NCBI GenBank assembly: GCA_016946835.1
Contig: JACVTC010000011.1
Location: 290,001 to 340,000 of the forward strand
Direction: 5' to 3'
From: Neocallimastix lanati (nom. inval.)
Taxonomy: Eukaryota > Neocallimastigomycota > Neocallimastigomycetes > Neocallimastigales > Neocallimastigaceae
DNA: 50,000 bases
Positions 38,743-50,000 of the stretch are shown here, piece by piece (position 1 is the stretch's first letter; each line of letters begins with the position of its first letter). Both the position numbers and the translations under genes were made by a program. The notes beneath the pieces are model-generated. The model searched no databases. It worked only from the letters and a program-made list of their open reading frames with translations, and was not told the DNA's origin.

Positions 38743-39682
38743 AAGTAAATAATAAATAATAAATAAATAAATGAATAAATAATGAAACGAAACAATAACA
38801 ATATTATAACAATGAAAAATATATGATAAAAATAAAAAAAGTAATATATATGATAAAAATAAAAAAAAAGTAATATATAATGATAATATATTAATTGTAT
38901 AAACAACTATTACCAAACAATGTCTTTTTAATAATATTAATAATTCAATAAAAGAGAATATTTGTTGGAGTAATGCTAATATTTAAAAGTTTTTAAATTG
39001 TTATTTAACAAAACAGTATATAGATTATTTTAAAATTATATGTTATTATTACTTCATTAAATTTGAAAGTATTATAAATGTTTTTTATTGAATAATTTAA
39101 AATTCAATTAAGTCTTTCAAATAGATAAAAAAAATAAAAAACAAAAACACATAAAAAAATAATATAAAAAAAAATAATATAAAAAAAATTAATATAAAAA
39201 AAAATAATATAAAAAAAATAATATATTAAAAAAATCTAAATAACAAATTACTGAAAATTATATTGAATGAATCAAATATGAATAAAAATATATTAACAGA
39301 CTAATTAATTTTTATTTTAAATAAATTAAAAACATATAATTAGAAAATATGTGAATTTAAAGATTTTTATTTTCTTTTTTACTTCATTTTTTTTTAATAA
39401 AATGATATAAATATATTTGAATTGTTAATAATAATCTGTAAATATATTGGAATAATTGCTAGTAATGTTAATAATATTAATATTACACTATTAAACAAAA
39501 TATATTATTTTAGGTTACATTAATGACTAAAAATTGTGTAGATATTCATTATAATTATTAAGCCCTTTGATGTTGATAAAAATTATTATTATTATATTTT
39601 AGAAAAAAATTATTGGTTTATTCTCCCATATTTCAAAAATTATAGTTCCAAATAATTTATTGAAAATTTTACGTAGTACACA

Positions 39683-39690
39683 ACACGTGT
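39683..39690. promoter_or_regulatory. E-box ACACGTGT
   Basis: An 8-base palindrome in nearly pure A/T DNA. A second motif, GTCACGTGT, follows 49 bases later (39732-39740). CACGTG is the classic target of fungal bHLH factors such as Cbf1 and Pho4. The pair lies about 1.7 kb upstream of the receptor-RGS start codon. Whether it acts on that gene is unknown. Confidence 0.45.
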
Positions 39691-39731
39691 GAAATATTTT
39701 TATATTCAAAATGGAAAATATTTAGATTTGT

Positions 39732-39740
39732 GTCACGTGT
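39732..39740. promoter_or_regulatory. E-box GTCACGTGT
   Basis: The second CACGTG of the pair, with the GTCACGTG context preferred by Cbf1-type factors. The same 9-mer occurs at 46807-46815 upstream of the WD40 gene. Confidence 0.45.
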
Positions 39741-40328
39741 ACTAGTTAAAAAAACAATATTATTTTAGCTTTCTTCCTCCTTTTTTTCCATTCCAATAAT
39801 ATTTAATACATTATTAATATATGAAATAATTCATATAAAATATAAAATAGGATAAATCAGATTATTATAATAAAAATATAGTGAATAATTTATTAAATAT
39901 ACATTTTTTATACTTCTAATAATAATAATATTTTATTTAATATAAAAATTTCTTTTTTTATCACTGAAATATTATTGTTTGTAAATTTTATTATTAAATA
40001 AGATATATTTAGAAATTTAAAATGTTACAAATATCTATTTATTATTACTATTTTTTTTGTTTCTTTATATTTATTTATTTATTATTATTATTATAATTAT
40101 TTTTTATGTAAAAATAATACTAATCTCTTCAATGATTTGCTCTATTATTTTAACCTTATTTTAAATATATTAATTTTTTAATAATTGGATTATTCAAATT
40201 GTTTATTTGAAATTAAAAACAACTTTTTAATATAATTGAAAATTAAAATGAAATTAAGGTTTTCTTGTATAACAATTTTGAAAAGTATTAATAAATTATC
40301 CAACTTTTTTGTTAATATTCTTTCATCC

Positions 40329-40363
<35 letters not shown>

Positions 40364-41099
40364 ATATATAAATTATTTTAATGATTAATTAAAATAAATA
40401 ATAAATTTATTATTTTATTTTATATTTTAAAGTTTAATGGCATATTAAATATTTATTAATATATTTTTAATTTACAATCTTATGCAATAATAGTAAAAAT
40501 TAATAGACGTTATTAATATTATAATAAATTAAATGCCATTGAAAGTTTAAAATATATTATCATATTTTTATAGTATTGAAGTTAAAATTTTCAATTTTAC
40601 AATACTTTTTTATGAGATATTTCAATAAATAATCGATTTATTTTAGATTTTATTAGTGTTTTTTTTTTTATTCTTTTATTTTATAATTTTTTTTTAATTT
40701 TTTTTCATATTTTTTATTTTTTTAGTTTTTAGTTGTTCAATTTTTAATTTTTAAATTTTAAGTTTTGTAATTTATTAATCTTTTTATGTGTGCAATTTAC
40801 AAAAAAAAAAAAGTAATTTTATGGACTTAGCAGTATTTTAAACTAATAATAATTGAGGTTGAAATAGCTAATATATTTTGTATTCATAATATTGAAACAC
40901 AACAAGAAAAAAAAAAAAAAAAAAAAAAAAAAGAATAAAAAAAAATGGTTAGATTATAAAATAGTTGAAATATTTATAATATATATTTTTAATATTAGAA
41001 TTATTAATTATATTATAATTTTATAGTTAAATTGAAATTATTATTTAGAAATAAGAAAAAAAAAAATTATTTATTAATTAAAAAAAATAAATTAACTTC

Positions 41100-41142
<43 letters not shown>
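41100..41142. repeat. T16-A27 homopolymer switch in receptor promoter
   Basis: A T tract runs directly into an A tract about 310 bases upstream of the receptor start codon. Long dA:dT tracts exclude nucleosomes in fungi, so this may mark the promoter. That role is inference. Confidence 0.6.
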
Positions 41143-41145
<3 letters not shown>

Positions 41146-41450
41146 TATTAAAAAATAGATATATATATATATATATAAAATCTTAATTCAAAAGGAGATT
41201 TAATATATATATAAAATCAAAAGAAAATTCTGTTTAAAAATATAAAAATATAAAATATATTAGTATTAATATTTTATATAGATAATTTTAAAAATTAAAA
41301 GATACTGTAATTTTTTAGGTATTTTTAATAATTAAAAAATACTGTAATTTTTTAGATATTTTTAAAAATTAAAAAATACTGTAATTAAAGTCTTAAGTAA
41401 AATTAATATTTGAAATAAATAATTTTGAATATAATTTTTTAAAATATACA

Positions 41451-41848
41451 ATGGAACAATATATTTATGATAATAACAATAATAATAACAGTAATAATAA
41501 CATATATTTTAACAATGACATAAATTATAATAACAATAATTATAATACCTATAGTAATGGTAACAATACTACAATTAATAATCAAATTGACAATGAAAAT
41601 GTAATTTCAGAAAAATATGTTTCAAATACATTTGAAAATATAGTACTTCCAGTTGTGTGGTCAATACTATGCATATATTTGTCTACAACAATTATTATTT
41701 TTATATACTATAGAAAAAGACCCCAATTGGAATATAGAAGTGTAAAACTGACATTACTTTATGGTTTTAGTTCAGCATTATATATTTTACTTATCATTGT
41801 AAATATTCATAAAATGAAATTATTTAAAATCAAAAAGATTTATTATTA

Positions 41849-41884
<36 letters not shown>

Positions 41885-43957
41885 TTTTTTTTATTTTAAT
41901 AATAATTAACATAGGCAGCAAGAATTTTTCAATTTAGTTGTATTGTTAAGTTATGGATTACAGATATATTCGTTGTAATTTCAGTTTTTTCAGTTATGAG
42001 TATGGGTATAAGAATAATATATTTATGGAAGGTAAATAATATAGTTAATCATAAATATTTAAAAAAAACATATAGGGTTATATATTAAATATATGTTTTT
42101 TTTTTCTTTAATTTTATATTATAGTTAAATTGTTATAAGTTGACTAATTCAAAAAGAAAACCAATAACATATAATAATACTAATTATGAACCAGAAGCAA
42201 ATACATATTTTAAAGCTGTTTATAAATTAATTAATAAGGTAAGTGATATATAAAATATATAAAATATATATTTTTTATAATGAAATTTTTATTAAGTGTA
42301 TCATTATTTATAATAAGGAGATATCTAAACGTTTGATAATTTTGCCAATAATATTTGATTTCATTATCACTGGAATAACATCATTTTTAGTAAAAGATAA
42401 TTGTAGTAAAAGTCATATTGCATTTGCACCAATTATTATTTTTAGTATTATATTTTCTTTCACATGTCCATATTTAATTTATCAATTACATAAAGTTAAT
42501 GAATATCAAAGAATTACGACAAAAGTAGAATATATTTTGACTACAATAACTTTGTTTATTTGTAAGCTTTAAAAAAATTTAAAAAATTTTATATAAATTA
42601 TATAAATATATTAATATTTTATAAATGAAATTATTTTTTCTTATTGTATTTATCGATTCATAAAATAATAGTAATTTCATTATATATTATCGTAACGGTT
42701 GTTCCAAAATATAAGAACAATGAACTTTTACAATACTATACTAATGAAGGTGTATTTTTCTTTGTAATTCAAGAATTTATTGGTTTTCTAATAATAATGA
42801 ATATTCCATTTATTGAATTGCTTTGTGATAAAAAAAATTATAAAAATCTTAATCTTAAAGAACAAGTAAGTAATTATTTACAAATACAAATTTAATAAAT
42901 TATTATTACTAATAATAAAATTAATAATTTAACAATATTTTAAAATTACAAATAGATATCAATCGAATATTTTTATAAATTAATTAATGATCCAATTATT
43001 ATAGAAGAATTGAAAGAAGTTGCTATTAGTGAATTTTCAATTGAAAATGTACTATTTTGGGAATCCTATCGGGAATTAATGAATTTATCTAAATATAAGA
43101 AGGGCAATGCTATAAAAAAGATATTTAATGGTATATCAAATGTTCATAAAAGTATAAAACAAAATAATAATAATAAAATAACTAATAATCAAATTAGTAA
43201 TAATTTCCTTTATGAAAAAAATAATTCCGGTAGTAATAAATATAATAAATTAATGAATAATGAAAACTGTGATAGTTATGATAAAATGAATGAAAATCAG
43301 TTTTATTCTAATAATTTTTATGATAATAATTTCTATTCTCGTAATCATAATACAAATAAATTATTAAAAGAATTTAATGGTCATACTTATATGAAAGAAA
43401 GCATAACATATGGAACTCCAAAGTCACCCACTAATTATCCATATATTGATGAAAATATGAATGATAAATATAATAGTAATTATTATTATTATTATAGTGA
43501 AATGCATGGTCAACGTAGACGCAGTATAAACCAATACAATATAAATATGATGGAAGAGAGATTAAATATATCAGAAAAGTCTTATGATACTACTTCATCA
43601 GCCTCGTCAGAAGTTACTGCTGATACCCCAGTTCCTTTAAAACTTTATAACTATTACCAAAACTTTTATCATACTTTTATAAATGTGAATTCAACCGCAG
43701 CTGTCAATATTAATTGTTCAGTAAGGGAAAATATTGAAAATGGTATAAAAAATCCAAAAATTGGTATATTTGATGAGGTAATAAGAAAAAAAAATTATAT
43801 TATAAATTATTATTTATCTTAAATAAATCTGTTAATTTTATATTTTTATTTTTTTTTTAAAAAAAAAAAAAAGGCTAAAGAAGAGGTAATTCTACTAATG
43901 TTTAGGAATCTGTGTCCAAAATTAATAATACAATTAAAACGGAAAGAAATGATCTAA
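41451..43957 (+). CDS. Seven-transmembrane receptor fused to RGS domain, 7 exons
   Basis: Exons 41451-41798, 41915-42031, 42125-42238, 42318-42561, 42672-42865, 42956-43777 and 43874-43957 join in phase to 640 residues. An Asn-rich extracellular N-terminus (1-60) precedes seven hydrophobic segments: about 64-87, 97-117, 129-155, 197-217, 227-251, 262-285 and 299-325. An RGS domain follows from about 343: FYKLINDPIIIEEL, AISEFSIENVLFWESYREL, then after an Asn-rich insert of roughly 185 residues FYHTFINVNSTAAVNI, RENIENGI, GIFDEAKEEVILLMFRNLCPKL. RGS domains speed GTP hydrolysis by G-alpha subunits, so this is probably a plasma-membrane receptor or sensor with built-in signal termination. Its layout is that of plant RGS1 and fungal 7TM-RGS proteins. 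The insert inside the RGS fold is unusual. The ligand is unknown. Confidence 0.88.
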
Positions 43958-44023
43958 AAATATTTGTATATAAAAAAGGTTCATTTTGTATGTTTGCCCA
44001 AAATTAATAATACATTTAAAGCG

Positions 44024-44379
44024 AATTAAATTATAATTATATATTATATATAATGACATTTCATTTTGCTAAAAACTTATTTCAATAAATACAATTATTA
44101 AATTACTTTATTAAATTATAATTATATATATATATAATTACATTTCATTTTGCTAAAATCTTATTTCAATAAAAAATACAATTATTTAATTATTAATTTA
44201 TATTTGTTATAGAAAATAGAAAAAATAGAAAAAAAAATTAAAGATTAAATTATAATTATATATATATATATAATTACATTTCATTTTGCTAAAATCTTAT
44301 TTCAATAAATACTATTTAATTACTAATTTATATTTGTTATAGAAAATAGAAAAAATAGAAAAAAAATTAAAGATTAAAA
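44024..44379. repeat. Three tandem units downstream of receptor gene
   Basis: Units starting near 44024, 44111 and 44245 share TTAAATTATAATTATATA and CATTTCATTTTGCTAAAA followed by TTTCAATAAA. The second and third also share TATATTTGTTATAGAAAATAG and an A-rich tail. Unit length is about 90-135 bases. No function is evident. Confidence 0.8.
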
Positions 44380-44516
44380 TTAAGTAAATAAATAAATAAA
44401 TAAATAATAGTTAATAATAATGATGATGATTGTATTTTATTAATAATTTTGTATTAAATTCATATTTACCATTAATTATTAATATTTATATAATATAATA
44501 TTATTATAAAATGTTA

Positions 44517-44762
44517 TTGATTTTTAAATACTATAAATTATTGATTCTTGATTTTTAATATAAGAATTATTAACATATATATAATTTTACATCATTTTTT
44601 AATGGTATATAAAAATAAAGAATTATTATAATTTATGGTATTTAAAGCTAATTAATAATCAATTAATAAATGAAGTATAGTAGATTAACACAATATAATT
44701 AATACTTTTTAAATGGTATAATAAAAATCAAAAATCAATAATTTATAGTATTTAAAAATCAA
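44517..44762. mobile_element. Candidate MITE with terminal inverted repeats of about 40 bases
   Basis: The left end from 44517 (TTGATTTTTAAATACTATAA onward) recurs as its reverse complement at the right end, finishing at about 44762; about 39 positions match with one visible mismatch. The interior of about 165 bases is non-coding. Part of the interior, TAAGAATTATTAACATATAT, recurs as a diverged direct copy from 44767 to about 44935. No clear target duplication was identified, so the class is open. Confidence 0.6.
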
Positions 44763-45815
44763 TTAATAAGAATTATTAACATATATGTAATATTGACTAT
44801 TTTTTAATGGTAAATAAAAATAATGAATCAATTTTGATACTTTATGGTATTTAATACCAACAAATAATTAATTAATAAATAAGTATAGTGGTTTATCACA
44901 ATTAATATAATTAATTTATTAATTTATTGAGTTTTTTCAATAATTATGTATATAGAAAATAAATTTGTAATATAAATTTAATTTATTAATGGTAATTATA
45001 TGTATATATCAATAGATAGTTGTTAATTATTATTGGAATTTATTTATTAAATTTATTAAAGTATTATTTATTTATTCATTTGTTTAATTTTATTTCTATG
45101 ATTACTTATTCAAGTAAAATAATTATAAAGGATTATTTATTTATTTATATAATTTTATTATTATGATTATGTATATATGAAGTATTATTAATTTATTTAT
45201 TTATTATTATTATGATAAAGTATACTTATTCAAGTAAAATAATTATACTTGATCATACATTTAACTATCTAACTTCTTAATTCCGAGAAATGCTTTATTT
45301 TTATGTTATTTAGTTATGATTAACTGTTTAATTAATTATTCTTAAGATTAGAATAAACTATTTAATGAATTTTTATGTATAAAATAAAAATAATATAATT
45401 AGAACATTGATTTATGTTATAATATTTATTATTAAATTTAAGTGTAATTAATACTTAGAATTCAAGCCACATGGTAAAATCTTATAAAATTATTAGATTT
45501 AATTTGATTTATGACATTAATTTGTTTGAATAATAAAAATTACTTTATATTAATTGAGGTTTGAATATTTCATTTCATATCACTTTAATTAAGAATTTGA
45601 ATTATATTTTGAATATATTAATTGAAGTTTGAATATTTTATTTTATATCACAATAATTAAGAATTTTAATTATATATTGAATAAAAGGTTTTATTAATAA
45701 AGTTATTTTTAAGTAAATATAAATAGGTAATTACAAATGTTTAGCATACTAAAAATATGGCTTATTATAGAAAATTTTTTAATAAATTACATTATATTAA
45801 GTTTATATTATTATT

Positions 45816-46030
45816 CTAGGGTTGTTTAATATATAAATTCACATAGTAGCATTCTTGTATTCGGTTGTTCATTATTTTCGGATATGTTATTATTACCGTA
45901 ACATGGTGTATTACATTTTTTAATAATATTTGTATAATTCTTTGATATACGAAATATTTATTGTTTTTATTTTCGATAGTTATTCCTAAGATACTTGATG
46001 GGTTCACAATTTGATATATTATATCTTCTG
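45816..46030 (-). pseudogene. Possible copia reverse-transcriptase relic
   Basis: The minus-strand frame reads QIVNPSSILGITIENKNNKYFVYQR and continues through ILLKNV and ITYPKIMNN. The order LGI-x-I-E...Y-x-x-Q-x-x-I...L resembles the end of the copia RT domain (FLGI...Q..Y...L). No flanking LTR or neighbouring pol sequence was seen, and the frame closes quickly. It is a weak call based on a short motif. Confidence 0.35.
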
Positions 46031-46806
46031 GTTAAATCTGAATAATTTATTTTTCTGTTTTTTAATGTAACTTATATATAAAGCGTTTATAAAAATATTA
46101 ATAGGTAAAAAATAAAATATTTACTTATTTACTTAATTATTTATTATTGTTATAATATGTTAAATGTATAAAAAATAAGTTTCAAATGTATTGAGTATTT
46201 CAGCTTTGGCGAATATAAGAATTTAAAATCGGATTATATATTGATAAGAATTATTAAATATTTTTTTTTCATATTATATTATTTATTATAAAATAATTGA
46301 TATTAAATTTTATAATCTTTCATATATTATTTAATATTAATTTATATTAATTATGTTATTTATTTATTTGATATATAATATTTTTTTTATGGGATATATT
46401 ATTGATTATTTAACTATTGAAGAAATTTTTCGTAATTTTTTTTTTTTTTTTTTTGTTTTTTTTTTTTTTTTGTTTTAAAATTAAAGCAATATTAATTAAA
46501 TTAAATTTAAAATAACTAATTCTTGTTATATATATTCATGTGGATTGTTTTATCTTTATATTAAAACTTTTATTGTATATTTACTATATTAAAGAGTATG
46601 TAATTTTTAATGAATTATAATTATGATAAAAAAATTTTTATGGTTAAACAATATATTATATAAAACAAATATGTGTAGCATTATATTTATATATTTGAAT
46701 ATTAATATATATTCAAATATTAAATTTATATCTTATAATAATTTATATTATTATATATTTTATATTATTTTTTATATATTGTATTTATTATAAATATTTT
46801 ATCACG

Positions 46807-46815
46807 TCACGTGTA
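46807..46815. promoter_or_regulatory. E-box GTCACGTGT upstream of WD40 gene
   Basis: CACGTG lies about 220 bases before the start codon at 47035, in otherwise A/T-only DNA, with a partial CACGT copy (46803-46807) immediately before it. It matches the 9-mer at 39732-39740. It is a plausible bHLH site for the WD40 gene. Confidence 0.5.
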
Positions 46816-46882
46816 TTTCAAATTTATTTAAATAATAAAATGTCAAAATTTCTTTTCATAAAAAAACAAATTAATTTAATGT

Positions 46883-46939
<57 letters not shown>
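46883..46939. repeat. (AAT)19 microsatellite in promoter or 5' UTR
   Basis: About nineteen AAT copies end roughly 95 bases before the start codon of the WD40 gene. They are non-coding here, unlike the AAT runs inside exons. Confidence 0.85.
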
Positions 46940-47034
46940 GTTGAAAATAAAAATATTTTCAAAATCTAATATAACAGATAAATGTTAAATAGTAATATAT
47001 AATTTATATATATAAAAGAAAATAATAAAGTAAA

Positions 47035-48092
47035 ATGGAATTTTATAAAAAAACTTACAATAATCTCTCAATGGAAGTCTTAATGGACGGTGAAATATTA
47101 TTTGATAGAATTGATGAATATATTTCGATTATGCCATGGGTAATATATTAGTAGAAATTTTCATTAATAATATTTTTTTTGTTGTTTTTAATTTTATAAT
47201 TTAAAATTTAATAGAAAATAAATTTATTAGCTTGTAGTCAAACAAGACCTTATCTTTTTTTAGCAGTTAATAATAATATATATGGATATAAAATTTATAA
47301 TGAAAAAAAAATTAGCGAAGAACCATTTATTATATTAAAAACTGGAAATAATTCAGTAAGAAATCATTCCTTTATTTCATTTGTTTTCTTTTTTATTTGC
47401 ATATAAATATTGTAAAACTTAAATAAGTAAATTGAATGTTGGTAGTTTGATTGAATTAAATTTATTGTTTAATTTAAATATGATACACATAAGGAAATTT
47501 CAATCAATTCAATTAAGATGGGTTATCTTTATGATGATGAAATATTAGTTGCAGTAGTAAGTGGTTTCATATTATATAATCGTTAATTTTATTATTATAA
47601 TTAAATAATTTAATATTAATTCAATAATATTTACTATTATAATTATTAATAGTGTGATAATGGTGTTGTAGTTATTTTTTTTATGTTTGATATTGAACAT
47701 GAACCAATAAAATTAATGTATATATATATATTTTGCTCTTTATTATTAATTATTATAATTTATAAATATGGTAAACATTTTTTTAATATTATTCTTATAA
47801 AATATAATTTGAACTTAATAGAAATGATTGTAATATTTCAACTTGGGGAATTGCTTTGTATGGACCATTAGGATATATTGCAGTCAGTGCCAATAATTTT
47901 ATAATAAAAATGTATAAAATTTTAAAAGTAAATAAAAAACAAATAAATAATTTAAAAGAAAATTGTATACAATCTGAACAAAATAATAATAATAATAAAA
48001 ATAATACTGAAGATTGTAGTAGTGATATTAACAATAATAGTAACACTAATAATATCAATGATAATAGAAATATCAGTAACACTTGTAATTTC

Positions 48093-48126
<34 letters not shown>

Positions 48127-50000
48127 GTAATAATGAGAATTATAATGAAAATAATAATCGGAATGATGATAACAACAATAATAATGAGAATAATATTTTA
48201 ATTAGTAATGAAGAAAATAATACTTCCAAAAATGAATTAGATGAGATAGAAGTATGTGATTCTGAAATTGAATTTGAGGAATATTATATTAATAATAATA
48301 ATTCAGGAAAAATAATAGAAAATCATCCAAGATATTTGTTAGGAAAAGAATGTATGTATTTTAGAGGCCATAAACATAATATTCCATATATATCTTTTTC
48401 AAAGGATGGAAAATACCTTATTTCAAGTTCAATAGGTAATGTTTAAATCATAATTTTTATTTAATAAATCAAGTTTAATAAATATATTAATTAATTATTT
48501 ATAAATAATTAATAATAAAAGATTCAACAATTAAAATTTGGAATGTTAGTACTGGTAAAAAGGTTTATTCGAAAATTATAGAAAAAAATGGATGGTAATT
48601 GGAAATTATAAAAATGTTTGATTATATGAGTTTATTTAATATATAAATATATATTTCATAAAAAAATCAATATTAATCTAAATAATATATTTAATTTAAT
48701 AAGAGAAAAAAAAAATAAAAGTAAAAATAAAATAAAATAATAAAACTAAGATTATATTATATTAATTAGGAATTGGACTGGAAATTTTATTGAAATTAAT
48801 CATGGATATATATACAAAGAGCAAGTAATTGATGAATTTATAAAATCCATACATGTTCATGATGATTTTATTGATAGATTTATGGCAATGAGACGATTTT
48901 TTCCAAATATTCCAAATATTTCAATAAATATTCAAAATTTAATTAATCGAAGGGATATATTATTAAATCCAGTTCGACTTAGTCAAGCTCTTAATAATGA
49001 ATCTGATCAAGATGAAGGTAATCAAGATGAAGAAGATATAATTGAACATATTGATGTCATTGATAGTGGAAGTGAAATTAGTTTTCAAGAAGATAATGAA
49101 AATATAGAAGAACAATCAATAGAAGATTCTGAGGTAGGAGAAAAAAAGGAAAAAGAATATACTTTTGGTAGTTCTACATTTAAAAGCAAACATGACGAAA
49201 ATTTTAATTTAAATAAATTAGAAATATTTAGTAAGGAGAAGAATGACATTAAAGAAGAAAAAAATTATCATTCAATTAAATGTGATAATATTATTACTTC
49301 AAATGATAAAGATTTTAGTAATATTCAAAGTTACGATTTAATGGGAAATCAGAAAATTATAATGAAATATAAAAATAAAAATAATAGTAATTGTAGTAGA
49401 AGTAATTATAAAAATATAAATTCAAAGAATAAAAATGAAGAATTCAATAATGATAATGAAATATTATGTATTAAAAATTCATTAGATTGTGCTAAAGACA
49501 AAAAAAAGAAGAATGAAGAAGAGGATGAACCTTTAGGAAATACAGATAATACCAATCTAAATAATATTAATATTAATATTGTAAACAATCCAGATTATCA
49601 TGAAATTAATATCGAATCTTCACATCTTAATATATCTAATCGACCAAGTTCGGTTCATGAAGTTGAAATTATAGAAGATTCAAATAATAATATTATAAAT
49701 GATAGATATGATGCAAGAATGATAAATGATAATATAAATTATATGTCATTATCAGATAATAGTTCTTTTGATAGTTCCAGAGAACCAAACGATTTTCTTG
49801 TTGAATCTAGGAGAAGAAATAATGATAACGAAGAGGAAGAATCATCTTTAATTAGTAATGATAGTGAATCTTTTTATGATGCAATTGGCGAAGATAATGA
49901 TAATTATAATAGTGAAAATGATAATATCTTTTCAAATGCTAACAATTCTGAAAACTTATTTAATATAGAAGAAAATATGAATGCCTTTAATGATACAGAA
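47035..50000 (+). CDS. CRT10-like WD40 protein, 3' end outside window
   Basis: Exons 47035-47139, 47215-47355, 47494-47556, 47653-47717, 47822-48435, 48522-48594 and 48770-beyond 50000 join in phase and give 764 residues before the window ends. Beta-propeller pieces are visible: NLLACSQTRPYLFLAVNNNIYGY, YLYDDEILVAVCDNGVVVIF, TWGIALYGPLGYIAVSANNF, then RGHKHNIPYISFSKDGKYLISSSI and DSTIKIWNVSTGK, the last a canonical WD repeat. The order of the EVLMDGEILF start, the AVN block, CDNG, WGIA and GH-HNIP matches fungal CRT10-family proteins, which in budding yeast repress ribonucleotide reductase genes. An Asn-rich loop (about 165-260) sits inside the propeller, and the C-terminal region from about 430 is acidic and disordered (SQALNNESDQDEG, EEEESSLISNDSES). 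The start is the only ATG that leads into the first exon. The family call is from memory of motifs. Confidence 0.7.

Larger units (their letters stand above)
37693..41450. other. Long intergenic region upstream of receptor gene
   Basis: No gene is seen in 3.7 kb. Contents: T tracts at 37814-37845 and 40331-40362; (AAAT)n near 38708-38775; about five tandem AATATAAAAAAAAAT units at 39157-39230; two CACGTG motifs near 39.7 kb; a T16-A27 switch at 41100-41142; and three tandem units of about 36 bases with AAAATACTGTAATTTTTTAG at 41281-41390, just before the receptor gene. The right half is the likely regulatory region of that gene. Confidence 0.6.
43958..47034. other. Intergenic region between receptor and WD40 genes
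   Basis: No intact gene is seen. It is built largely of short duplications: a repeat of the receptor's last-exon end near 43980-44037, three units at 44024-44379, a MITE-like element at 44517-44762 with a diverged direct repeat extending to about 44935, a duplicated TTATTCAAGTAAAATAATTA (45107 and 45228), and two 68-base units at 45549-45685. It also holds a possible copia RT relic at 45816-46030. (AAT)19 at about 46883-46939 and a CACGTG at 46808 lie in the presumed promoter of the WD40 gene. Confidence 0.6.

Noticed and set aside
38700-38916. Minus-strand LFIYL-type ORFs
   Set aside because: They arise from an AAAT microsatellite and have no conserved content.

Overview
The window is extremely AT-rich eukaryotic nuclear DNA with short GT-AG introns, long AAT/ATT-encoded asparagine runs, abundant pentanucleotide and trinucleotide microsatellites and decayed transposons. 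A fungal-type GDP-mannose pyrophosphorylase, a CRT10-like WD40 protein and a 7TM-RGS receptor point to a fungus. The base composition and low-complexity proteins best fit an anaerobic gut fungus (Neocallimastigomycota). That assignment is inference.

Five protein genes could be reconstructed by joining exons whose splice phases all match. (1) 1036-9058 (+), 11 exons, 1935 aa: an AGC-type protein kinase with RA-like domains, a PH domain and an SR-rich tail. (2) 17660-19501 (+), 4 exons, 360 aa: mannose-1-phosphate guanylyltransferase. (3) 22485-28072 (-), 8 exons, 1510 aa: an unrecognised nuclear-looking acidic protein with candidate SUMO-interacting motifs and a duplicated exon. (4) 41451-43957 (+), 7 exons, 640 aa: a seven-transmembrane receptor fused to an RGS domain. 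(5) 47035 to the window end (+), at least 7 exons: a CRT10-like WD40 protein, cut by the window edge.

Between the genes lie three related Mutator-like DNA transposons (MULEs). One (11234-15235) is bounded exactly by the 9-bp duplication ATTTTTATA and holds a pseudogenised transposase and 36 uniform copies of a 41-bp minisatellite. The other two (28542-32157 and 32167-36251) form a head-to-head inverted pair. Its outer flanks carry AAAAGAACC as a direct repeat, while the 9-bp centre is the reverse complement, GGTTCTTTT. The pair sits inside one LTR of a decayed Ty1/copia element (about 28357-37692), whose other LTR gives an empty-site comparison. A non-LTR retrotransposon relic lies at about 21060-21700.

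The MULE minisatellite also appears in an intron of the kinase gene (about 5587-5700), with nearly the same variant and flanks as in the second paired MULE. This links host-intron satellites to transposon-internal satellites. No tRNA, rRNA, CRISPR or prokaryotic features were seen. Two signalling genes (kinase, receptor-RGS), one cell-wall/glycosylation gene and two probable nuclear proteins show no obvious pathway clustering.
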